Below are positions 41,806 to 52,900 of a DNA stretch of 64,000 bases, piece after piece. The translations under genes were made by a program, and so were the position numbers. The notes beneath the pieces are model-generated. The model did no database searches. It was not told the DNA's origin and saw only the letters and a list, made by a program, of their open reading frames with translations. The stretch spans positions 786,942-850,941 of the forward strand of contig CAJFCJ010000009.1 in the NCBI GenBank assembly GCA_904063045.1, in the 5' to 3' direction. Position 1 is the stretch's first letter. Each line of letters begins with the position of its first letter. The stretch is from Dimorphilus gyrociliatus (taxonomy: Eukaryota > Annelida > Polychaeta > Dinophilidae).

Positions 41806-43611
41806 TTACAAGATGTAGTCGTCTCTATGATATAGCTCGCTCAAAAGTCGATATACGTATGTTGGGGCATTTCCTCCTCTGAAAAAGTTTTGCTTTTAAA
41901 TTTGTCTAGTAGCCTAAGTATAAGATAATATAATTATATACAACTTCAATCAGACAATATGTGACATATGAAACTTTGATCAATAAAACCGAAACTATAT
42001 CTAGATCTATAGAGATTGATCGTAAGAATAGTTAGTTATGTATACTTACATGTTACTTATAATTAGAGTTACAAGATCGGGTGGAACATAATCATAAATA
42101 GGATTGTATACTTGAACATCGCTGGGAATACCACACTCTGCAAAATTGAGAACTTCTTGAGGACAGCCAAGCTTATTGAAAGATGACTGATCATGTGATC
42201 TGCAAGGATATTTTCTTATTAAAACTATATCTGAAAGTAGCTACATTTATAAAAATTACGTGAAAAATTCTGGAGAGAGCTTATATAGTGCAGCACAAAC
42301 GATAACCTATAAAATGAAACTAATTAATAATATTGCAATTCTAAAGAGCAACTTTACATACTGGTACAGAATGTCTCTTAGCTGCTAAAGCTATATTATG
42401 AATACCACATTTTGCTTTCAAACTGAAGAGGTAAGAAAGTATTATTAAACAAAAGGTAACTGTATGCAACCTTACCCTCCATCTGCCATTATAGCGTGTG
42501 TACCAATGAAAACTTTATTCACTCTTGCCATTATCGAAAAGGCAGCTGAGTCATTTATAACAGTTGTTTTAATTTTAGATTGTGCCAATTCCGCAGCCAT
42601 TTTTTGACCCTAAAAGATATACTCTATTTAAAGTTGAAAAATTAACAAACGATGGAAACTTACATTGAATTTTGGTGCGTCTTCAACCACAATAACTTGA
42701 AATTCTATCTGCTTTCTTGCTTTCTACATAAAGAAAAGAAATAATGTTATACGATTTGTAAGAGCTTACTCTTTGATAGTATCACTTTGAAAAATGCTAG
42801 GACTATACTTGAATAACCAAATGTAAGGACTACTTCATTTGAGTGAATATGCTCTGCTGCTTGATTTATTATATCTTCTCGACTAGTTAATAATTGGAAA
42901 AAATATTTAGGCACTTAGCAAATATTTATATATCTGCAAAACAACACTACCTTGTCTCCAATTCTGATATTAAGTCAGTCAATGCTTCGTACATATTCGT
43001 CCTTAAATTTTCAACTGGACGAGAAAAAGTATCTTCTGATTTAAGCAAGTATAATTTTGTTAAAGATTCCTCTCTGACTGGCTCAATAGTATTATCATCC
43101 TCTTCGAGACATCTATAAACAACATTTACATTTTACATAGGATGCGATACAAAAATATGATAAAAATTAACCTTGCATGTTCTTCTCGTACAATTTTCAA
43201 CACTATAGATAATTAATTTATTACAATAATAAAACAGTATTTATATTCTATTAACCTTTTCGAACCATATTTCCGATAGTTGATTGATTGGATGCAACGC
43301 TCATCATATTCTTTCCCTTTTCTTTCATTTCCTCCATTAGTTCTCTAAATGTAATAAATAGGCAATAACAAACAGAAATGACAAATATAATGTTAACTAA
43401 CCTAGCGTTTGCCCATCGATATTCGGAGATTACTTTTCGTAGAATATTAACAGTTTTCAAAGCAATTTCATAAGAGGTCAATGAATTCCTTAAGTATTAA
43501 TAACACAAACCATGAAAGAATTTACATTGTTAACATTTGTGATTTGTGTATAACAAACCCTTTTTTAATATCTCGTCTAAACGTGGCTATTTCTTCGTCC
43601 ACACTACCCAT
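41806..43611 (-). CDS. EIF2B2: eIF2B subunit beta
   Basis: Regulatory subunit of the guanine-nucleotide exchange factor for eIF2, part of the integrated stress response core. Nine or ten small exons. The start MGSVDEEIATFRRDIKK (43611) is followed by ALKTVNILRKVISEYRWANA, EEMKEKGKNMMSVASNQST and IGNMVRK. The Rossmann-like half has VIVVEDAPKF-type strand sequence (near 42690), FIGTHAIMADGG (near 42490), CGIHNIALAAKRHSVPV and DYVPPDLVTLIISN. The last exon is GGNAPTYVYRLLSELYH with the stop at 41806, matching the GGNAPSYIYRL end of animal eIF2B-beta. The start was chosen at the first in-frame ATG that matches the family N-terminus. Confidence 0.88.
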
Positions 43612-44221
43612 GCTTGCAAGAATCTGAAACGAAAGAGATTTCAATAATTTCAGTTTAATTTATGAATGCAATGAATGATGCAAGGAAATGTAAGATCAAG
43701 ATAAAAACCATATTTTCTTTAATTGAAATTAACATGAGTATAATCATTTTAACAATTGATAAAGCAAAATAGATGACTACAAAGCTATTGTTTGAGAGTA
43801 ATTAAGCACGAATATGTCCAATGCACCCAAGGCATATTGAAATATCTTATCTTTAATTTCATTAACGTACCATATTACTAATAGGTCTTAAAACTTCTTA
43901 ATGAGAAATTTGTAATAGAGCATTTGTATTTACTATCAAGTCTCTGAGAGGATACTTACAGTTATTTGCTTATAGGAATATTAAAGCCACAACACGTAAC
44001 TTTCAACTTAGACTATATGTCGTCTGCTCCATTTACAGGCGAAATATTGGAATTACCAGTCTTTCCCTGAAATATTATTGTTCATTGGTTGATCTCGCGT
44101 TTGGGAAATCACGTGGGTTAGAATGTTTTGGATCGTTCGTTTCAGCAAAACAGGTTGATATTTGCGTGATAAGTGTTAGAACTGGTTCAAACCTGCTTTA
44201 CATTGAGTCAGTTTGCGAGAC
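43612..44221. promoter_or_regulatory. head-to-head intergenic region (EIF2B2 / GLDC)
   Basis: 610 bp between divergent start codons. The half nearest GLDC (about 44030-44200) is distinctly less AT-rich and contains an ATTGGTTG (CCAAT-box complement) near 44085. It is the likely core promoter. Confidence 0.45.
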
Positions 44222-47200
44222 ATGTATCGTATAATCCAAGGAATCGGTCCTAAACGATCGTTACAGTTTGTCAAGAAAGCAGCGAGAAGTTTAACGACCT
44301 TTAGAGATCACTTTCCTAAGAACGATGATTTTTCGAATCGTCATATTGGACCAACTGAAGAAGAAGCATACCAAATGATCAAGTATCTTGGCTTAAAGGT
44401 ATAATTAAAAAAATAGTAAAATTCGGTTACAGATTCTAAAATACCCATTTTAAAATTATTATTATGTAAGAGAATTGACAAGAGAATGATCAGTAATTCA
44501 TTCTTCGAATAATCGCAAGGTCACAAAACTCTTAACCTGCAACAATTTTACCACAAGAACAGAAATGTTCCAAAAATAGCAATTCTTAAATGACGGAATA
44601 AAAAAATTAAAGCTATAAGCAATTTTTAAGTCTCTACTCTCTCTCCACGTTCTAATAATAGATTGAAAGAACATTTAAAAATAATTACCTAAAAAAGTTC
44701 ATTAAAAAACAGACGCATACTTATACATTTACCTATTCTTTACCAAATAGTCTTTCAGCTGAAAGTTTGGTCTACATGTTCTCAAGCTATACAATACTCT
44801 GCTAAAAATATATTGTCCGTTTATTGAAGTGTCAAGAAATCAGTCTTTACGCCCTTTTTTTGCTATATAATCACAACTAACCTTATTTTCGACAACATTT
44901 CATTGTTAAGAAGGAAATAATTTAATATTATTTACAGGATATAGACGAATTAACTAATCGAACTATACCTGACAATATCAAACTAACAAGACCATTGAAC
45001 CTTGAAGAGCAATTAGGTTAATCTAATTTAAATGCTTGTATTATAGTATTAAATTGTCATCAAGCAAATTATATTTTTATAGATGAGCCAGAATTAATAT
45101 CCCGTTTGATGAAAATAGCTGAAAATAATAAAGTTTGGCGATCCTACATGGGGATGGGCTATTATAACACCCATGTACCCAATACTATTTTGCGAAATAT
45201 GTTTGAAAACCCTGGCTGGTTTGTATCTTACTACTTATTCTATATAGTAAATATAGCTATTTTTATCTTCAGGACAACGCAGTACACGCCTTATCAGCCA
45301 GAAATATCTCAAGGACGTTTAGAAGGTCTAATAAACTATCAAACTCTTGTTTGCGATATGACAAAAATGGAAATTGGAAATGCATCTTTACTAGATGAAT
45401 CTACGGCAGCTGCTGAAGCAGTTGCATTATGCCACAGACAAACAAAACGAAACAAATTTATTATTGATTCGAAATGTCATCCTCAAACAATAGCCGTCTG
45501 TTTAACACGATCTTTGTATTTAACTCTTTCCTTTTCACCGCTTAAAGGCATTATTAGTATAAAAATTTGGTTTCAGACCCTTAGGAATAGATATAGATAT
45601 TGTTGATCGTGACAAGATGATTTTTGATAAAAAAGTGGCAGGATTTCTACTTCAGTACCCAGACACTGAAGGAACCGTACATGACATGCAAAATCTTGTC
45701 GAGGAGGCTCATAAACATCAAGTAAACGATTTGTAATTTGCCTTCTGTTTTTTCAAGCATCTATTATTCAACAGTGTTTAGCTGTTTGCGCAACTGATCT
45801 ACTTGCTTTAACGGCTCTTAAACCTCCTGGTGAATATGATTTCGATATAGCACTTGGTTCAACTCAACGATTTGGCGTTCCTCTCGGATACGGAGGTCCG
45901 CATGCTGCCTTTTTTGCTGTAAAAGATAAATTTAAAAGATTAATGCCAGGTAGAATGGTGGGAGTGTCGAGGTTTGTACACAAATAATCGAATGATTGGT
46001 TCTTATCTCTTATTAGTACATTTTGATATAAAAATAAATTTGGAACCTGTTTCAGAGATTCAAATGGAAAAGATTGCTATCGACTTGCTCTACAAACCAG
46101 AGAACAACACATTCGAAGAAATAAAGCAACGAGCAACATTTGCACAGCACAAGCCCTGCTAGCTAATATGTCTGCTATGTATGCAGTTTATCACGGACCT
46201 AAAGGTCTAAAACACATTGGTACTAGAGTTCATAAAGCTACATGCGTCCTCGCGGCAGGTGAACAACAAGTTATTTTGTTTTGATCTGTCTTATCTAATT
46301 TACTATGTGATTTTTTAGGACTTAGAAAAACAGGTCATGTAATAGAAAATGAACATTTCTTCGATACCCTACACATTCGACCGGTTTATACTCCCTCTGA
46401 AATTATGATTAAAGCTAATCAGAAAAAAATCAACTTGAGATATTTTGAAAACGGCAATGTAATAGAGCATATTTTAACATTTATTCACTCACGCCTGCGT
46501 GTTATAATTTTAGATTGGTGTTTCTTTGGATGAGACTATCGAAGATGAAGATGTAAGAGATCTTTTATGGATTTTTGGTTGTGAAATCCCTTTGGTAACT
46601 AAATATATAGAATACTAAGAGTTAAAATATAATGTACTTTAATAAAATAGGAAGATTTAATTAAAGAGGAAGAAAATTTAACTGAAAAATTAAAGCACAG
46701 CCGTACATCATCTTTTCTGGAACATGAAGTTTTTAATAAGTAAGTAAGCGTTATTTATGAATATAGTTAAAATTAAGAAATTTTTTCTTAGATATCAGTC
46801 AGAAACTGAAATAGTGAGATATATGAAAATCTTAGAGAATAAAGATTTATCTTTAGTTCATTCAATGATCCCTCTTGGATCGTGTACGATGAAATTGAAT
46901 AGTACAACGGAAATGATGGTAAGTAATGTTCAGAGTTCGGTTAAATAAAGATTTAATGTTTGTATCAACAATACAGCCTAGCTCTTGGCCGGCTCTATCT
47001 AGTATTCATCCCTTCGCACCTATTGAACAAGCTCAAGGTTATTTACAATTGTTTTTGGACTTTGAAAAAGATTTGTGCGAGATTACAGGCTACGATAAGA
47101 TTTCATTTCAACCAAACAGGTTTCACATTTTTTTCACATATCAAACTATAATATAAAAATTTTTTTTCAACTAGCGGAGCTCAAGGTGAATATGCAGGTT

Positions 47201-48769
47201 TAAGGACAATTAAAGCATACCTGGATGATAATGATCAGAAGCATAGAGTGGTAAATTTATTTTCACAGTTTTTGTTTTCTTATGAAATATATCAATATTT
47301 TCCGCAATTGGTAAAAAACTGTTACTCTAGGTCTGTCTTATACCTGAATCTGCTCATGGTACGAATCCGGCTAGTGCAAAAATGGCAGGAATGGATGTTA
47401 TAGACATTAAAGTTTGTTAATAGTAATAATAAATTAATGCTTAATAATTTTACTATTTTATTAGGTTAATAAACAAGGTGGAGTTGACATGCTCGACTTG
47501 AAAAACAAGGCAGAAGAGTGGAGTGACAAATTAGCGGCGTTGATGATAACTTATCCATCAACTAACGGTGTTTTTGATAAAGAAATTAGAGAAATTTGCG
47601 ATTTAATTCACCATCTTGGTGGTCAAGTATACTTAGATGGAGCAAATATGAATGCCCAGGTTGGTTTGTGTAGACCTGGTGATTATGGATCGGATGTTTC
47701 TCACTTGAATTTACACAAAACATTCTGTATACCTCATGGAGGAGGAGGGCCCGGTATGGGTCCAATAGGAGTGTAAGAAATGAGCACTTTTAATATGTGA
47801 ATCTTAGTTTTAACTTTTCCGTTTTAATCTTTTATTATAGAAAAGCTCATTTAGCACCATATCTCCCAACTCATCCAATTGTTCGTCCAGCCGGAGCGAG
47901 GCATCAATCCTTTGGCACAGTTAGTGCTGCACCCTACGGTTCTAGTGCCATTTTACCGATTTCCTATGCTTACATAAAGCTAATGGGGCCTAAAGGATTG
48001 AAAAGAGCCACTCAAATGGCTATAATAAACGCAAACTACATGGCGAAGCGATTGAGTAAACACTACAAAATATTGTTTACGAATAATGAAGGTATTCTAT
48101 TTTTATTACCCTGTTACTTTAATGTTAACAGGAAACTAATATAGAATTTCTTGAATAGGCTTTTGCGCACACGAATTCATAATTGACTGCAGAAATTTCA
48201 AAACATCAACTAAAATTGTTGCTACTGATATTGCTAAAAGACTACAAGATTACGGATTCCATGCCCCTACAATGTCTTGGCCAGTGTCAGATTGTTTGAT
48301 GATTGAGCCAACTGAAAGTGAAAGCAAATCTGAATTAGATCGTTATTGCGACGCGTTGATTTGTAAGATATTAAACTAAACTTTTCTCAATCGTCCTTTT
48401 CAAATTTTATTTTTCTTTAATCTAGCAATTCGTAAAGAAATCGATATGATAGCCGAAGGTAAATTAGACTTGCATGACAATCCGCTAAAGGTATTATTAC
48501 ACCAGTTGAATAAATGTGTGACATATGGCTTTAATTTAACGAATTTGCTTTTTTTTAATTAGCGATCACCTCATACAATTCAAGACGTTACGGCTTCGGA
48601 ATGGAACAGGGCGTATTCTAGAGAAATGGCTGCTTTTCCAGCCGAGTTTGTTAATCCCACTTCAAAATTCTGGCCACCGGTTGGACGAATTGATGATATA
48701 TATGGTGATTCACATTTTCAATGTAGATGTCCTCCTGTGACGACATACAAATCAGCCTATTTGGATTAG
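44222..48769 (+). CDS. GLDC: glycine dehydrogenase (decarboxylating), P-protein
   Basis: PLP-dependent decarboxylase of the mitochondrial glycine cleavage system. About 18 exons with short introns, except a first intron of about 540 bp. Exon 1 gives a basic mitochondrial presequence then [18 protein letters not shown]. Motifs in order are [43 protein letters not shown]-type [28 protein letters not shown]-type [49 protein letters not shown] and [15 protein letters not shown]. The PLP-binding lysine lies in [20 protein letters not shown] (about 47700-47750), followed by [16 protein letters not shown]. The end [14 protein letters not shown] matches the family. Length (about 1000 residues) and all signature motifs indicate an intact enzyme. 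Confidence 0.95.
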
Positions 48770-49129
48770 AGCAAGGAAACCTAGACCAATGTTTTAAGAA
48801 CGGACTGGTCAATGTTAAAGATACAGAAGAAAAGAAAAAAATGTATAATTCTGAATATTCTGACTTAATAGGCCATATATGTGTTTCATTAATCTGAAAT
48901 AAAACTAAAATTCTGTATTAATATAACAGCTAATAATCGAAATCGATCGTCTAAATTATTCGCGGCTGGTGATTGGTTGGAGCGCGCATAATTAATGATT
49001 ATAGGCCTTCTTCAGCTGTGATTATAGGCCTCTTCAGAAATCTATGACGGTCGCTAGAGTGAACGGGAAAGGCAGGTCGATAACAACAGTAATACGTCGC
49101 GGTGGTGATAGTTTAGTGATGGAGCGAAA
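48770..49129. promoter_or_regulatory. GLDC 3' end and promoter/5' leader of the ankyrin gene
   Basis: An AATAAA signal near 48898 can end GLDC. A near-duplicated phrase ATTATAGGCCT(T)CTTCAG occurs twice (about 48999 and 49021). The part from 48960 is less AT-rich and probably holds the ankyrin gene promoter. Confidence 0.45.
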
Positions 49130-49869
49130 ATGACGGACATAATTAAGGCTGTTAGAGAAGAAAACCTTGAAGAGGTTCAACAATTGTTAGAATCAGATTC
49201 GGTAAGTTCATTTAAGGGCTTCTTTGTTCACACCTTTAATGTTTTCTTTATTTTTTACTTCGCTTGCTCTTTTACTTAACTTGAACACGCCGGTTTAAGA
49301 TCAAAAGTGTATAGTCTTATGTGCGTTTTAACGTTTAGAAAAAGTATTTCTCTCAACAGCCACGCCTGTATTCATCAAAATCAGTTAATCTAAAACTAAT
49401 AGACAGTAACTAATAAAGAATGTTTGGTTTAGTTGACAGCTGGATAGTTATCAATAATTAATACAATTCCCAATGCTACTCTCAAGGGCTTGAACGACGC
49501 GTGTTCAATGTAAACTTGTTAGACAATGATTAAAGAATTTTTCGGTATTTTTCTAAAGGATCTTTTAGCAGAAATATTTATGTAAACTTTGCAATTTTTC
49601 ATTTAAAAATTTAATGTTTAATCTTTTTTTTTTTATAAAAAAAAGATTAAAAATCTTATTACGAAAAAAAAGAACACTTAAGAAGAAATAAGAAAAAGAA
49701 TCTTTTGTTTTATCTAATTACTTTACTTAATTTTTGACGAATTTTCGAAGAAAAATTAAAAAATATCACATTTTCTTATAAAGTGATTGATTACAAGCTT
49801 CGTACTTCTATAAAAAAATCGATAAACGGTAAAATATTCCGGATTTTTTTCTGTATATACCTTTTTTTG

Positions 49870-49908
<39 letters not shown>

Positions 49909-52900
49909 TTTAGTCTATTTAGAGCGACCCTTTCAGAGAAAGATATTTATACTTATATAGATAACTTTACCTTGTACTATTTAGAGTTCTTGTTCAAAGT
50001 CAGATCAAGTAATTTATATGAGCTGTTTATTATGGATTAGTTCTCTTTCCCTATAGGTAAAGGGATTTTCAGTCATTTTTCCTGGATAACCTCTTTTCCG
50101 GGGTCGATTATCGTATTTGTCTATATGCTAAATGATTAAACAATTATGTTAAGTGAAAAAACAAGAAGAGAAAGAGAGGGAAAACAGAGGGAAAACAATT
50201 AACAAACTTGTATATATTTATATAAAGAAGGGGTTATATAAATAACTTACACTATTGAATAGTTGTTTTTTTAGATATAACTTAACAGTTAGACCTTCCT
50301 CTCGACAACTGTATTCTATATTTAATATTTCCACTCCCAACAGTTCGTATTGTTAAACACAATGAACAGAATAAACCGACAAAGTTACACTTGTCTTAAG
50401 ACAATTTAAGGAAGGATTTTTTTTTTCAAGCCCCTTTCCAATCATTTATTAAACAATTGTTAAGAAGATCGTAATTATTTAAGCTACTCCGCCATTTGAA
50501 TTATATAAAGCGTTTTTCATAATCTCTTTTCAATAAGTTTTCTTTTCAAATTCAACAATTTTTGATCTCTCGCTAGTCTTTAATAAAGGAATATTAATAC
50601 TTCACAAATGAAGTATAATCGTTCTCTTAAAATTTCCTTTTCTTTATTGGATAATCAAAGATTTTGTTATTGGTTCGCATAAATGTTTAGTTGTTAGGCT
50701 TATTTAATTATGCATGATAGTAAAAGAAGTTTTACTATCCAGATTTTAATCTTATTACGTTTTTTTTAACAGGCCTTTATATTTGTTTACCTTTTTAACT
50801 GACTCAACATTTTTAAGTGAAATTTCAACTTAAACTAATCAGCCTAAATAGGAAATAAGCTTGAATAAACATACTCTTTAAATGTTAATTCATTCTATTG
50901 AATGAATTGTAATAGTAGTTGAAAAGAAGGGAAACTTTAAAATGGTTTTACTTCCTTTATTTTTAGGATGTTAAGGGCGTCGATGAACATGGTCGTACAG
51001 CTCTTCACTATTGCGCCGAATCTTCTAAAACAGATATAGCTAAACTACTGCTGGAGAAGGATGCTACGATTGCTAATTGTCGGGATAAGGATGACGGATA
51101 TACGCCTCTCCACCTGGCCGTTATATCGTCAAATATCGAGTTAATAAAATGTCTTATTTCCTATAAAGCTGACCCAAATATTCTTGATAATGAAAGTCAT
51201 AGTACTATGCACTGGGCTTCAGTTTGCGGCCAGGATGAAGTTATTACACTTTTAATGGAGGCCGGTGCCAATCCTAATTCCAAAGACGCGTTTGGTGCCA
51301 CACCCCTTCACTATGCGGCTCAATTGTGCTCTAACAAAACTGAAAATGATGATATCGAGTCTGCTAAGGGAATCCTTGAAAAATTTTTGGGATATGACTG
51401 TGAAGTGGACTCACAAGACGAAACCGGTCGTTCCGCTTTACTTTGGGCTGCCTGCGTTGGTACCCAGCACGCTTGTAAAATGCTCATCGATAAAGGAGCA
51501 AATGTCAATTTTTCCGATAATGATGGATTAAGTGCTTTACATTGTGCAGCTTCGCAGGGCTTTGAAGAAGTTATTAACTTTTTAGCTGGTTCAGCAAAAG
51601 TAGACGCCGAAGATAAAAATGGTTGTACACCCTTATATTATGCTGTCAGCCATGGGCACGTAAAGGCTACTAAGGCTCTACTAGAGGTAATTACATTATT
51701 ATTGTTATCAAATATTGAATAAATAGGATTAATTCATTTTTTTTTTGGCAGAATGGTGCTAATCCTTCACAAACTGATTTCAAAGGAAGAAGTCCAGCAC
51801 ATTGTGCAGCTTCAAAAGGTCATTTGGATTGTTTAAAAGTGTTACAAGAGTTCAAGGGAGACTTATGGTTGCCAAACAGAAAGCAAGAACGAGCCATCCA
51901 TGAGGCTTGCTTGGAAGGCCATAATGGTAAATTTCAGTGGAAATACAATATTTCTATTATTTGAACAATTCTTTTCTTTTATCTATCAATGTATTTAAAT
52001 GATTTCCCATTTTAATTTATTTTCTTTTGTATCAACCTTGAAAGGTAAAAATAACAAATTAATTACTCTTTTTAGAAATTGTCGACTATTTATTATCGGT
52101 TGCTAAAGATAAGGAGAGTGTAAATAAAGCAAATGCTGACGGCCGAACGTGCCTTCACATTGCCACATTGACAAATAACATAGATTTGTGTAAACTGTTG
52201 GTTGATAAGGACGCTGATTTGGATGTAATTTATGAGATTAAGGACAGATCGTTGAAACCATATGATATAGCCGTTTACAAGAAACATTTTAAATGTGCTG
52301 AAATTGTTAAGCCACAGATTAAAAAGGCAGATGATGACAAAAATGATGAAAACAAAGACGAGGCGGAGGAAGAAATAAAGAATGATTCTAAACCTGAAGA
52401 AATTGAAAGTAAAGCAAATGTTAGTGAAGAAACTGAGCAAATATCGGAGGATACGCCTGAAGAGAAGAAAGAAGAGTTTCAAACAGATGACAATAAAACT
52501 ATAGAACAACCCGATGAGAAACCAATAGATGAAGAGAAGACAGCTGAATCAAATCTTGAATCAACACATCCAGAGGAATCAAATGCTGAAAAGGAAAAAC
52601 TTGAAGAAAATACTACTGAATCAAATAGTGAATTAAAACAAACTAATTCTGAAGAGGCAGAAGTGAATGAGCCAAAATCAGAGAAGAAGGTCGACGATAC
52701 AAAATCCGCAGGTTCAGCCGAAGAGAAAGATACTGATATTGAAAAGGAAGAAGATAGCAAGGTTGAAGCGAAAGTATCGAATGATAGTGAAAGAGAAGCA
52801 GGAACTGCTGAAGTCACTAGGGTTGAAACAACCTCTTCGGAAGATAATAAGGTAGAATCAAAAACCTCGGAAGATAATATAGTAGCAGCAAAGACATCGG

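Noticed and set aside
49783..50040. 85-codon frame containing an LSLSLS run
   Set aside because: It is driven by the CT microsatellite inside the first intron of the ankyrin gene.
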